Below are positions 9,589 to 18,175 of a stretch of 64,000 nucleotides of DNA, one piece after another. Positions within the stretch are counted from its first letter, which is position 1; each line of letters opens with the position of its first letter. The position numbers and the translations under genes were made by a program. The notes beneath the pieces are model-generated. The model saw nothing but the letters and a program-made list of their open reading frames with translations, had not been told where the DNA came from and searched no databases. Source of the DNA: Nostoc sp. FACHB-110 (GTDB lineage Bacteria > Cyanobacteriota > Cyanobacteriia > Cyanobacteriales > Nostocaceae); NCBI RefSeq assembly GCF_014697425.1, contig NZ_JACJRU010000032.1:23514-87513 (forward strand). Direction: 5' to 3'.

Positions 9589-9897
9589 TCAAGATGCTGA
9601 AGTAGCTGCCTCATCTTTGATTTCTGGAGGATGTTCACTTATCATGGGTTGATCTGATTCACTGAGTTCTGCTTTTACCTCCGCTATCATATCTTCCCAA
9701 GTTTCACCAAGCTCGGCTATTGCACCTCGGCTTTTTTGAGAAACAACAATCCCGCCTTTGACCAAAGACTTAACTATTGTTTTTCCAACTCTACCAACCA
9801 CTGGCAACAGCACAGGTGCAAGAATTACTGCTCCTATTGAAGCGATTACACCGGGAGTCCCAGCATCTTCAATGAAATCAACAATTTTAGGTGCCAT
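9589..9897 (-). CDS. DUF5132-like small membrane-associated protein
   Basis: A 102-residue protein. Residues about 12-45 form a hydrophobic glycine/valine/proline-rich segment (GVIASIGAVILAPVLLPVVG). Then come a basic amphipathic part (KTIVKSLVKGGIVVSQKSRG) and an acidic helical region (LGETWEDMIAEVKAELSE). This order is what I recall for DUF5132 proteins of cyanobacteria and other bacteria; function is unknown. I choose ATG 9897 because GGGAGG lies 8-10 nt upstream, rather than the TTG at 9915 that overlaps that ribosome site. Confidence 0.65.
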   Translation of the reverse strand: MAPKIVDFIEDAGTPGVIASIGAVILAPVLLPVVGRVGKTIVKSLVKGGIVVSQKSRGAIAELGETWEDMIAEVKAELSESDQPMISEHPPEIKDEAATSAS

Positions 9898-9982
9898 AAT
9901 ACATACCTCCCTCAATAAAATGTTTTACTTAATATTGAAAGTACAATTGATAACCTTATCTTAACCTATGCGGTTGATGCTA

Positions 9983-10164
9983 CTAACGAAGATAGATTAA
10001 ATTTGCTTTAGATTTAATCACTTGTTTTTTAACAAGAGGAAACATATCTGCAATTTCAACATAAAAAAATTCGTAAATATAGTCACCTAAGTGAAATACT
10101 AAATCTAAATCTTCTTGGGCTAGGTGACGGTAAGCAGATAATAACCATTATTCCATTTTTGGCA
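9983..10164 (-). pseudogene. Remnant of a PhoD-family alkaline phosphatase
   Basis: Minus-strand sequence reads CQKWNNGYY in one frame and, after a one-base shift, SAYRHLAQEDLDLVFHLGDYIYE in another, ending at a stop at 9983. The phrase YRHLAQEDLDLV-HLGDYIYE is the metal-binding signature of PhoD phosphodiesterase/phosphatases (PF09423). The intact enzyme is about 500 residues, so over 85 percent is missing, and the remaining piece is frameshifted. It is a dead fragment. Confidence 0.75.
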
Positions 10165-10338
10165 AGTGACAAAGGCAAAGTTGAGTTGATTGAGTTGAGT
10201 ACCAATCGTCGGTAGTTAAGACATTGCAAAGTGATAAAGCTTAGATAGTACAAGAATTTTCACTCTGCCAAGGTTCGACTGACGCTCATGGGGCAGCCTG
10301 TCATCTGTCCTGATCTTTACTCTCTACCTTTATTATTT

Positions 10339-10385
10339 GTCAACTGTGTACACGTATTGCTATATTTGACGTATACACTGTTGAC
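10339..10385. promoter_or_regulatory. 17-bp imperfect inverted repeat upstream of a DNA-binding protein gene
   Basis: GTCAACTGTGTACACGT (10339-10355) and ACGTATACACTGTTGAC (10369-10385) are inverted copies matching at 15 of 17 positions, with a 13-bp AT-rich spacer. The right arm ends 13 bp before the start codon at 10399. The position, symmetry and DNA-binding nature of the product suggest an autoregulatory operator, or possibly a partition or replication site. Confidence 0.65.
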
Positions 10386-10398
10386 ATTCTGGAGAAAT

Positions 10399-11013
10399 AT
10401 GGGAAAAAAAACTAAGGAATCGCCGATTGTAAGCTTCCGTGTGCCGCATTCTGTGGTTGAAAAGTTAATTACAGATGGCAGATTGAAGCCTAACCATATA
10501 AAGTCAGAATTATCCAACTTAATCAAAAATGACTGGTTAGCTTCTGTTGATGCTGGTGTAGAACCGATAGTGAGTGTCAATACTGTTTATGAGCAACTAG
10601 CAAAAATAGATAGAATTCTCGAAATACTTGAGGATAATCAGTCGGTAAGTCTTGTTGAGTCTAATGTAGATAGTGTTGACAAAATCAGCTTAAGTCAAAG
10701 TGTAGATTCAATCTCGCCGGATAATCAGCTTGTAGAGGTTGTCAAAAGTAATGTACACCCCGTAGAGGAAATAAATGGGGATAATAACCCGATAAACGTT
10801 GTTGATGAAAACAGTATTGAGTCATTGAATTTGAAAAAAAATACTTATACAGCGCTTAAAGAGGCACAAGTTAACACAATAGAAGATTTAAATAAATATG
10901 GGGTCACAGGCTTGCAAACGCTGAAAAATCTGGGAAATAAATCTGTATCTCAGATAGTTGAAGCACTTCAAAGCCGAGGAATTGAGTTACCAGAGTTGCC
11001 AATCCCAAACTAA
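10399..11013 (+). CDS. Putative DNA-binding protein with RNA-polymerase alpha-CTD-like C-terminus
   Basis: A 204-residue protein. The N-terminus (SPIVSFRVPHSVVEKLI) looks like the short beta strand plus helix of ribbon-helix-helix regulators. A central acidic low-complexity linker with repeated SVD/NVD phrases follows. Residues about 148-200 (LKKNTYTALKEAQVNTIEDL, then LQTLKNLGNKSVSQIVEAL) match the helix-hairpin-helix arrangement of the RNA polymerase alpha C-terminal domain. I start it at ATG 10399, with GGAG 5 nt upstream, instead of an earlier in-frame codon at 10288, because the inverted repeat then lies upstream of the gene. The alpha-CTD-like part could contact UP-element-like DNA or activators; this is inference. 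Confidence 0.65.
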   Translation: MGKKTKESPIVSFRVPHSVVEKLITDGRLKPNHIKSELSNLIKNDWLASVDAGVEPIVSVNTVYEQLAKIDRILEILEDNQSVSLVESNVDSVDKISLSQSVDSISPDNQLVEVVKSNVHPVEEINGDNNPINVVDENSIESLNLKKNTYTALKEAQVNTIEDLNKYGVTGLQTLKNLGNKSVSQIVEALQSRGIELPELPIPN

Positions 11014-11023
11014 GAAGATACAC

Positions 11024-11422
11024 CCAATACCTTTTGGTTAAGATATATCTTCGTGGAGGCAGCAGGGGGGAGAAGCTTCAGGGGTAGGGGAGAGGCTACT
11101 GTCAAATGTCCCTTGCTCCCCCAGGGCGAACGCATCTAAAGTATACTTAGTGACTACTGAAATTGAGAATCAACGGAAAAATCAGCATTTATCATTTGAA
11201 CCACTGTCCAAACCTCAAAGCGATGCCTGCGGCGGGCTACGCCAACGCTAAAATCTTTGTCAATAAACATTGCTTAATGCGATTATTTTTGAGACTATTG
11301 AGAATTATCTAGTCTTATTGACATGATGCGGCCGCCCTGCTTGCTCCCCTGCTCCCAAGATACGTTCTCCTAAACAAGACGCTACGCGAACACGAATGAA
11401 TTCCTTATCCGAAAAGTATTGG
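11024..11422. mobile_element. 399-bp element with CCAATAC inverted ends
   Basis: The left end reads CCAATACCTTTTGGTTAAG, and the right end on the opposite strand reads CCAATACTTTTCGGATAAGG, giving imperfect terminal inverted repeats of about 20 bp. A 147-bp element at 16127-16273 has the same pair of ends. The interior includes a G-rich/C-rich hairpin (near 11060-11120) and the second copy of the 104-bp repeat. The right end abuts CyRepA1 homology exactly at 11423, so insertion or deletion at this end removed the 5' part of that gene. No transposase inside. Confidence 0.65.
11122..11224. repeat. Dispersed repeat, about 104 bp, copy 2
   Basis: Second copy of the segment at 8844-8947, nested in the 399-bp element. 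It is followed by a GATGCCTGCGGCGGGCTACG palindromic motif often seen scattered in Nostoc genomes. Confidence 0.5.
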
Positions 11423-12476
11423 CTTCGGTGTTGATTACGTCAGCGAGATTCACACCTCTGACACAGGTGGTTTACTCGGCTTCGGCGTATGCGTGGATTC
11501 GTTGCACAAAGATAGTCAAGCTCATTTCAACCCGAATCTTTGCAGACTTGGGGTAAGCGAGGTGCGGTCATTAACGTGGAAATGCGCCGTTACCAGGAAT
11601 TTGTGCTGAAGGGTTTGGCGGCTGATGGGTATGAGGTTATTGATGGTTATGAAGGACGATGACGGCTGGTATCCTCAACTGCGGCTGCATTATTACTTGA
11701 GCGTGGGGCGGGAGTTTTTGACCACCCGGGACAGCAAAAGGGCTAAGGCACAAGCTGAAGCTGGAGAGAATGCGATTTGGAAGCCTGACTTTAACAAAGG
11801 GCAGATGTCGTCTTCTGTATTGTTGTTAGAAGAACTGAACCTGTTGCAGTTGCTTACACCTGGGGAGCAGTTGCGGGGTTCTGATCAAGGGATGCAGGAG
11901 TTTAAGGCGATCGCGCTACAGCATCGGTATTTGATCAAGAATTATTTGAACGTGAGTATTTCGGAGAAGCTGACACCTGTTGCGATCGCACAGAAGTTAC
12001 TCGATAAGGTTGACTTGCGGTTGTCTTATATTGGTCGGTTGGGGCCACGAGGAAAACGGGAGTGCGTTTACAAGTTTGTGGCTCCTGATGATGGGCGAGA
12101 TGTGATTTTCAAGCAGTGGTTAAATCGGGATGAACTCGCTCCTAAAACAATTGTGAATTGCGAATTGCGAATTGCGAATTGTTCTGTGTCAGTCACTCCT
12201 AATATAGATTTAACAACACCAATCACTGACACAACACCACTCCCCAACAATAAGGATATGGGCGGACAGGAAGCTTCTTGGTGGCAGCAGGTTAAATCTT
12301 ACGCTGCTGGGTTTATGGAACAAGTAGAGTCTGGTGTGGAAGCAGTTAAAGAGTTCCTCTCTACTCTCACTTCAGACGAGCGTTGGGGGGTGATGTTGGA
12401 ATTTGAGGAGGCACAACCGCAGATTTTTGGGCAGTTGGTGGCAGAAGTTCCTGGGTGGATTGAATGGATGACTTGA
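11423..12476 (+). pseudogene. Decayed second copy of the CyRepA1 replication gene
   Basis: Collinear with the intact gene at 34689-37991 but reduced to three blocks. Block 1 (11423-11530) matches the helicase region FGVDYVSEI onward. Block 2 (from about 11535) matches SLQTWGKRGAVINVEMRRY, after loss of about 1 kb. Block 3 (from about 11645) matches VMKDDDGWYPQLRLHYYL to the C-terminus, after loss of about 230 bp. Block 2 is out of frame with block 1. The TOPRIM, Walker A and Walker B parts are gone. Block 3 keeps an open frame of 283 codons (11625-12476), interrupted only by an in-frame AATTGCG-type repeat near 12155-12180. It cannot encode a working initiator. Confidence 0.9.
12152..12182. 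repeat. Heptamer AATTGCG tandem repeat
   Basis: GAATTGC is repeated about three to four times in tandem (TGAATTGCGAATTGCGAATT). The intact CyRepA1 gene has no such insert at the corresponding point. Short tandem heptamers of this kind are known from filamentous cyanobacteria. Confidence 0.6.
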
Positions 12477-12638
12477 TTTTTAGGTTATGAGCAATCACTG
12501 CGGGTTGTTCATTTTCCAAATTAGGTGAACCGTTTTGGAATGGGTTACTTGGGACAGTGGCAACTGTGATTGAACTTTAGGGACGGTTGTAGGACTGTGA
12601 GGTGCGATTAGTTGGTGGAGTAGCGTAATGTCGCGTTG

Positions 12639-13523
12639 TTATCCGACTTGCTGGTTTAACCAAGCTTCTAAATCTGCTACAACGGAAAAATCTAATAACG
12701 CCTCTGCTAAAAGAGACAATTGCTCAATAGATAATCCTCGAATTCGTTCAATCAACGCTGAATCAATTTCACCAAAACGACGATTTAGTTGACGTAGAAT
12801 TAGATCCTGTTGTCCTTCTTGTTTAGCTCTTTCGCGGTCTTGCTGATAAAGTGGTTCTAATCGCATAATTAACTCTCTGTCATCTGATTCTAAATTTTGA
12901 TTGATTTTTAAATTTTCGCGCAAATTATAAACTAATTCTAGCGTCGCTTTTCTGTATGGATGATTTGATGGTAAAGCTTGCAACTCAATAATTGCCTGTG
13001 ACTGTACATTTCCCCTGCCCAGAATTCTCAGCCACAAAGTTTCCGGTGTTGATGGTAGTTGATGTATAGCTACAATTGCTGTCCTTAAAGCATCACCTAA
13101 AAAGTATATTCCTGGCAACCACCCCGATTTCTGATTAACATTAAAGCTCGATAATATTGCTGGGGATGCAGTTGGAGTCAAAATCCATAGTTTCGGAATA
13201 TTTGAATCCTGGAGTTTGGTTTTATTAGCTTTAGCCTCTCGCCGCAATAGAGCTTTTACTTCTAATAATTTTTGAAGACAATCACAAATTTCATCACTAG
13301 AAGCTGCATTCCGAAATGGTTCTAAAATTGCTGGAAATTCGGCAAATCTTCCCAGTAGCCCTAACAATTCTAAATTAGAGTTTGACTATGCTGATGGTGT
13401 AAATAACACATCAATTTCTTTAATTTCTCCTGATACTTTTTGTGAAGATTTTACTTCCCCATAAGGTTTTAGCAGTTCTTCTAGATAGTCTTTGGCAAAT
13501 TCATCATGTACAAACCGAGTCAT
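12639..13523 (-). pseudogene. Rpn-family (PD-(D/E)XK) nuclease with DUF4351 tail, amber-interrupted
   Basis: From ATG 13523 the frame gives 45 residues beginning MTRFVHDEFAKDYLEELL and ending IDVLFTPSA. A TAG at 13386-13388 follows, then the same frame continues SNSNLELLGLLGRFAEF to the stop at 12639. The start and the LGLLGR phrase are characteristic of the cyanobacterial Rpn/transposase-like nuclease family. The C-terminus (QLNRRFGEID-ALIERIRGLS-EQLSLLAEALLDF) is the DUF4351 module. Only this one codon breaks a full-length gene of about 294 codons. The segment after it could be made from a TTG at 13367, but would lack the family's N-terminal part of the nuclease fold. Confidence 0.85.
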
Positions 13524-13565
13524 TCAATTTAGTTTATTTAGAATTGATTTGAAGTGATTAATAAT

Positions 13566-13746
13566 ATTTTATGCTTCGTTGGTGACTAAACAGGTGGAAT
13601 CTGGAGTGAAATCAGTCAAAAAGTCATTCAGTACCTTCATTTCGGATGAGCGTTGGGGTGTGATGGTGGCTTTTGAGGAAGTGCAGCCTGTGATGTTCTC
13701 TCAGTTGGTGGCGGAGGCTCCCGATTGGGTGCAGTGGATGGCGTAG
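13566..13746 (+). pseudogene. Orphan 3' tail of a CyRepA1-type gene (copy 3)
   Basis: Encodes VESGVKSVKKSFSTFISDER, then WGVMVAFEEVQPVMFSQLVA, ending WMA and a stop at 13744-13746: the last 55 or so residues of CyRepA1 with some divergence. It shares the left boundary phrase TTATGCT(G/T)CGTTGGT with the tail at 154-337, not with the intact gene, so these two orphan tails probably descend from the same variant. No upstream part is present. Confidence 0.75.
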
Positions 13747-13783
13747 GTTTTGGTGATAATTTCAAGAAGGTAAAGCACGAAAG

Positions 13784-14254
13784 ATGCAAGCAGTGAACGT
13801 TCAAATCGTCCATTTTCCTGAGACTAAGGTGGCAGCTATAGAACATTGTGGGCCGCCGCATCTCGAATACAAGACTGTTCAAAAGCTCATTGAATGGCGG
13901 CTAGCAAATCGACTGCCTCCCGCTCACCACCGGAGTTACGGAATTCATTACAACGACCCACACAGTACACCTCCTGAAGAATATCGAGTTGACTTCTGCA
14001 TCTGTGTGGAAAATGACATTCCTGCGAATCCGCAAGGCGTGGTGAACAAAATCATTCCGGGCGGTCGCTGTGCTATGATGCGGCATTCGGGTTCGCGCGA
14101 GAACGTATCAGCAGCATCCTACCTTTACGAAGTCTGGTTTCCCAATAGCGGGGAAGCGTTGAGAGACTTCCCGATCTTTTTTCACTACGTCAACGTCGGA
14201 CTCCATGTACAGGAACAAGAGATGATTGCAGACGTGTATTTGCCATTGCGCTAA
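13784..14254 (+). CDS. GyrI-like / AraC effector-binding domain protein
   Basis: A 156-residue single-domain protein of the GyrI-like (PF06445, SOUL/effector-binding) fold. It begins VQIVHFPETKVAAIEHCGPP, the typical first strand of the domain. It continues with SYGIHYNDPHSTPPEEYRVDF and GGRCAMMRHSG, and ends with EVWFPNSGEALRDFPIFFHY. Stand-alone members bind hydrophobic ligands or inhibit gyrase; the ligand cannot be read from sequence. The gene lies alone, 38 bp after a CyRepA1 tail remnant, and its higher GC content than the flanks suggests separate acquisition. Confidence 0.88.
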   Translation: MQAVNVQIVHFPETKVAAIEHCGPPHLEYKTVQKLIEWRLANRLPPAHHRSYGIHYNDPHSTPPEEYRVDFCICVENDIPANPQGVVNKIIPGGRCAMMRHSGSRENVSAASYLYEVWFPNSGEALRDFPIFFHYVNVGLHVQEQEMIADVYLPLR

Positions 14255-14476
14255 CAGTTCTCTCCACCATCTTGTTTTGCAAAAGGTAAATGTCGTTGAA
14301 AATCCGGCTTTGCATAGATTCTAAGTTAAAACCTGCTTTGCAACTTAGACTTAATTTAAATCTGCATCAGTCACACGGATGTTCCGCTTGAGAGGAGCGA
14401 GCGCATGAATTTCTACTTGATTTCCATCTTTCCTTTCTATCACCATCGCCAACAACTACAGCGTTTTATACTTAAA

Positions 14477-14501
14477 AAGCCCTGATAAAAATTCAGGGCT
14501 T
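14477..14501 (-). terminator. Rho-independent terminator-like hairpin
   Basis: AAGCCCTGA pairs with TCAGGGCTT (9 bp, 7-nt loop). On the minus strand it is followed by a run of T, so it could end transcription coming from the right, where only remnants are now visible. Confidence 0.6.
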
Positions 14502-14713
14502 AGTTCTGTATGTGGTTTATTTGAATGCCAGTCTAAAAATTTTGAAGAGCGGTTTTCTATACAATTAATCATCCCTGAATTAATTACTTTAAGATAGTCT
14601 CGAATCTACCCATTTTTCCCTAGATAGCTATTTTATAAAGTCTTAATATTTGCAGATATCCTGACTCTTTAACTTTGCCCAAGCCAGCCAATTATTCGCC
14701 ATCCTTAACTTCG

Positions 14714-14901
14714 AGTTGATAACCCTCATTTGTTACTTTTGCCAGAGAATAATCCATGATATATACAGAATAAGGCTTTTACCAAAAAAGCTAGATTTGG
14801 GACGTTCTATTAGAAAATAAACGCTCAAACACTTATTATATATAAAGTTAAAAAATCGGCTCAGTTTTTTCTTTTTTTAGAGTGACAGAACAAGGTTAAG
14901 G
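14714..14901. repeat. 188-bp dispersed repeat, copy 2
   Basis: Counterpart of 4593-4780. Read on the minus strand it starts right after a coding remnant that ends ANNTQMPIFP, just as the first copy lies downstream of the prohibitin gene. Its minus-strand end reads DYSLAKVTNEGY before a stop. Confidence 0.75.
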
Positions 14902-15345
14902 AAAAATTGGCATTTGAGTATTATTAGCTTGGATTTGCGTCCATATCCTTCTTCCATTTTTGTTATTATGTCCATTTTCTTTATCCAAAGTTGCGTAGCT
15001 TGTCGCCCTTGGCATCGCTTGATTAATGCCTTAACGAAGTTATAAGTATTTCAGGGAGCAACTTGTCCAACTTCTTCTTCCAAACCTGTCCAAAATCTTC
15101 TTAAAGTCACACATTATTATGACGGTCTTCATCAAATTACGAGACCGTTTTTTTACCATTAAACTGTACACTACAGGTAGCTGCTTAATAGCTGTATAGT
15201 TCATTCTCAATAAGCACTTACATTTTTCAAGGAGTCTGTGCTGCTCAAACCATTATCTAGCCTGCTTTAAGGGCGATGGTCGCCCCTTGAACGCTGTTAG
15301 ACAGGCATATTTCTCGTAAAGTACGTATGCTTACAGGAATGTAAT

Positions 15346-16044
15346 ATGGAAACCAATGATAATAGCTCAACAGCTTTTCCTATAGAATCCAAAGTCATAT
15401 CTACGAAGTTTGAAGAAATCATTGATTGGACTTTAGCATCGAAAAGCAATTTAGAATTAAAGACCAAAGAAGAGAAGCAACAACGCTTGGCTATGTTAGC
15501 GGAAGATACACGATGCAGGTTAAAGCGAAGTGCTATGGACATTTATTGTATAGGTCTCAACTTATTAGAAGCTCAAAATATTATAGAGCATGGTGAGTTT
15601 CTACCTTGGTTAAAACAAGAGTTCGGAATGAGTAAGACTTCAGCTTATGAGTTTATAAATGTTGCTAAAGCTTTTGAATCTAAACTTGCGCTTATCGGAA
15701 ATTTGATTAATAGTATGACTCCTACTGCCCTATATAAGTTAGCGGCCCCTAGTACTCCTGTAGCGGCTAGAGATGAAGCAATCGCTCTTGTAAAGGCAGG
15801 AGAAGTAATAGATCGAGATGTTGCTAAGAACTTGATTAGTAAATATAAACCTTCTAAGGTAATAGAACAGCAACGGGAAGCTTCTTCAACCAGCAAAAAT
15901 AGTAATCCAAATCAATCTGAAATACAGAAATTAATGGTGGAGCGTGATACCTATAAACAACAATTAACAATATTGAAGATGGCAAATGAGCAACTTAAGC
16001 TAGAGGTTGCTAAACTTCGTTCAGAATTAGCTTTATTTCAATAA
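15346..16044 (+). CDS. DUF3102 domain protein
   Basis: A 232-residue, mostly helical protein. The central part (LAEDTRCRLKRSAMDIYCIG, then LLEAQNIIEHGEFLPWLKQEF and GMSKTSAYEFINVAKAF) is the DUF3102 signature, a phage- and plasmid-associated helix-turn-helix-like domain. The C-terminal 45 residues (EIQKLMVERDTYKQQLTILK) form a coiled coil. It probably binds DNA as an oligomer; the target is unknown. AGGA lies 6 nt upstream of ATG 15346. The gene stands alone, followed after 80 bp by a MITE-like element. Confidence 0.8.
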   Translation: METNDNSSTAFPIESKVISTKFEEIIDWTLASKSNLELKTKEEKQQRLAMLAEDTRCRLKRSAMDIYCIGLNLLEAQNIIEHGEFLPWLKQEFGMSKTSAYEFINVAKAFESKLALIGNLINSMTPTALYKLAAPSTPVAARDEAIALVKAGEVIDRDVAKNLISKYKPSKVIEQQREASSTSKNSNPNQSEIQKLMVERDTYKQQLTILKMANEQLKLEVAKLRSELALFQ

Positions 16045-16126
16045 GATTGGATATAGGAGGTGACAGGCTTCCGCCGTGAGCGTCAGCCGTTCGCTGAAAG
16101 CGTTCTCGCAGGGGTACGGTAACAGG

Positions 16127-16273
16127 CAATACCTTTCGGTTAAGATATCTCTTCGTTGAAGCAGCACTTGTGCGGAGGAGCAGAGGGGCAGGGGAGAGGT
16201 TACTGTCATTCTCCCCTGCACCCCTGCACTCTTGCTTGCCTACACGAGTAAATTCCTTATCCGAAAAGTATTG
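16127..16273. mobile_element. 147-bp element with CAATAC inverted ends
   Basis: The left end CAATACCTTTCGGTTAAG and the right end (opposite strand) CAATACTTTTCGGATAAGG match those of the 399-bp element at 11024-11422. The interior is a hairpin of GGGGCAGGGGAGAGG against CTCCCCTGCACCCCTGC. Its right end cuts into a coding remnant at 16276. Confidence 0.65.
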
Positions 16274-16275
16274 GG

Positions 16276-16419
16276 ATTCGAGCTTTTATACAACTAGAAT
16301 TAATACTCTCTGAAGTGTTAATTGAAAGTTGGTATGAAATCCAAAGTAATTTATCTCTTCAAGTGGCTCGTGACTTTATCTTAGAACACTTAACGCAAAA
16401 GTGTAACTTGACTGCATAA
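16276..16419 (+). pseudogene. 3' gene fragment of unknown function
   Basis: A 47-codon frame with no start codon directly follows the MITE-like element. It reads AFIQLELILSEVLIESWYEI, then SLQVARDFILEHLTQKCNLT, to a stop at 16417-16419. It is amphipathic and protein-like, so probably the C-terminus of a gene cut by the element. Family not recognised. Confidence 0.45.
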
Positions 16420-17413
16420 TATCAATTTTCTGTCAATACGTAAATCCTATAATTTATTAACAGTAATGCTCGAAAATCCATAGTTAATACTTATGCTTAT
16501 AATTGATGAATTATTGCCATAAAGCTGATATCAGACATATATTTGCTGTATACTAAGTTTATGTTTCCTATTTGACTTGTAAAGGCTAAAAAAACAAAAA
16601 AAGGATGCAATTGAGTAAAGCATTTTTAAGCGACGGGTTAAAGGGATGAAATTTTCTTTTTCCCTTTAACCTTTCCCCGACATTTTGCAAAAGTTACTTT
16701 TGCAAGACGTTTAGGTCATAACCTGTAAATATTTACTACAGCACTATTAAAAACAATGAGTAAAATACAAGATAGTATTTTGTCCCAGTAAAAATAGAAG
16801 TTGCTAGAGTTTTTAATTCTAGTAGTCAAAACATCTGGGCATTCACCCCTAGTGTGGTAAAACTTGCTAGAGATACTTTGGAAACCTATAAGAATCGTTT
16901 TTGATTTTCTTTCGCGCAAACACAATTAAGCCTTTCGTTTCACCTCTCAAGTTAGTTTTGCCGTTCTAGATTCACCCTAAATTGATGGCTAGACAGCGTA
17001 AATTACCAATTTTTTATACGCTTGTTCCAGGATGTAAGAAATGAAGTAGCTTACCTAAATATTGTTTAGTATGCAATACTATTCAGTTAAGCATTTTGAA
17101 ATATGAATTTGGTTTGGGAAAAGGTTAAAGAGTAAGGGTTAAAGGTCTTTTTCTTTTTCCCTTCCCTTTTCCCTTTAACCGACAAGTATTGTGAAAAATC
17201 CGGCGTTGTATAGAGTGTCCACAGTTAGCACTTAAGTTTACTGTTGATGCCATCCTCCGCAACAACTCAACGCGATCTCTTTTCCACTACCCACCACTAG
17301 CCTTCACGCGACCGCGACAGTTTCATTGAAATTGAGAGGAGTGATCGCACTTGTACACAGCAAGACTAATCGCCTTATCATCAAATCTGCAATTCGACAC
17401 CAAATCTGTAGTG
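16420..17413. other. Intergenic region with inverted repeats
   Basis: About 1 kb with no supported gene. It holds a perfect 9-bp hairpin, TTGCAAAAG-TTA-CTTTTGCAA (16685-16705). Two purine/pyrimidine hairpins of the GGTTAAAGGG / CCCTTTAACC type lie near 16636-16672 and 17118-17180. Such hairpins are scattered in Nostoc genomes. Confidence 0.5.
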
Positions 17414-17689
17414 CTAAGGTGCTACTTTTTCTCGAAACCGTTTGCCAGCAGAAAACGCAGGCACTCTAGTGGCTGGAATCGTAATTTTCTCCTTGGTTTT
17501 TGGATTCAGCCCTTCACGTTCGGAGCGTTTCCTTCGCTCGAATGAGCCAAAACCAATCAATGTTACCTTCTCCCCGTTTGCTACAGCTTCGGTCACGACT
17601 TCTAAAAAAGCTGATATCACCTCATCGGCTTGTTTTTTTGTGATGTTGGTCTTTGCTGCTACGGTATCCACTAATTCACCCTTGTTCAT
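17414..17689 (-). CDS. hup: HU-family DNA-binding protein
   Basis: A 91-residue HU protein, the standard length. It starts MNKGELVDTVAAKTNITKKQ, with the dimerisation core GEKVTLIGFGSF at about 39-50. The DNA-binding beta arm (GLNPKTKEKITIPATRVPAF) carries the proline that kinks DNA. HU bends DNA and supports plasmid replication, partition and transposition. AGGGGAA lies 3-9 nt upstream of ATG 17689. It ends in TAG, which matters for judging the in-frame TAG codons elsewhere in the window. It is a monocistronic gene. Confidence 0.95.
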   Translation of the reverse strand: MNKGELVDTVAAKTNITKKQADEVISAFLEVVTEAVANGEKVTLIGFGSFERRKRSEREGLNPKTKEKITIPATRVPAFSAGKRFREKVAP

Positions 17690-17806
17690 AAATTCCCCTG
17701 AAGTATTGCAAGTATTGGCAATGTATCATCAGTAACTCTTGTTAGCAAAGGGGGAACAGGAATAAAACTTAAAAATGTAATACTATTACAAAGCCTTTTA
17801 AATTTT

Positions 17807-17989
17807 ATCAGTTGCCGCAAGAGTGGGGCTAAGGGCAAAAACACCGTTACCGCAGATGTTAGTACTTGGTTTGAGTGGGCGCGGCGGCAGCGGATTGTGT
17901 TGGCGATGTCGGGTGGGGTCGTTTATACGGTCGATGGGGAGGCTGTTGCATTGGCAGAGATGATGCGGCGGTTTCCGGGTGGGGAGTAA
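17807..17989 (+). pseudogene. C-terminal gene fragment
   Basis: An open plus-strand frame without a start codon encodes about 60 residues ending ADVSTWFEWARRQRIVLAMS, then GGVVYTVDGEAVALAEMMRR and FPGGE. The GC content is clearly higher than the sequence just upstream, and the boundary is abrupt near 17818. I take it as the tail of a transferred gene. The family is not recognised. Confidence 0.5.
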
Positions 17990-18072
17990 GTATTAGGGCA
18001 GACGCATCATGTCATCGAATTTTCGTAAAAAATTGATTACCCTGTTTTCAAGTTCTTTTCTCAGATTCTGCT

Positions 18073-18110
18073 AATAGGGGGACTGTGTTCAAGTACACCC
18101 CCTATTTTTT
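18073..18110 (+). terminator. Rho-independent terminator
   Basis: AATAGGGGG (18073-18081) pairs with CCCCCTATT (18098-18106), followed by a run of six T. A strong plus-strand terminator with no intact gene left upstream of it, consistent with loss of the gene whose tail lies at 17807-17989. Confidence 0.75.
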
Positions 18111-18175
18111 CTTTGATTGCCTGTGCCATTTAGTCTAAACTCCAGAAATTTTGGGGAGATAGTATAATAAAACTA

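Larger units (their letters stand above)
14255..15345. other. 1.1-kb intergenic region with remnants and a repeat
   Basis: No complete gene seen. Minus-strand scraps include a 31-codon frame near 14367-14455 (VIERKDGNQVEIHALAPLKR) and a coding-like end near 14900-14990 (DKENGHNNKNGRRIWTQIQA). The region also holds a minus-strand terminator at 14477-14501 and the second 188-bp repeat at 14714-14901. It appears to be a site of repeated gene loss. Confidence 0.5.

Noticed and set aside
12152..12182. CRISPR-like array from the GAATTGC units
   Set aside because: Units are 7 bp without spacers; this is a tandem heptamer.
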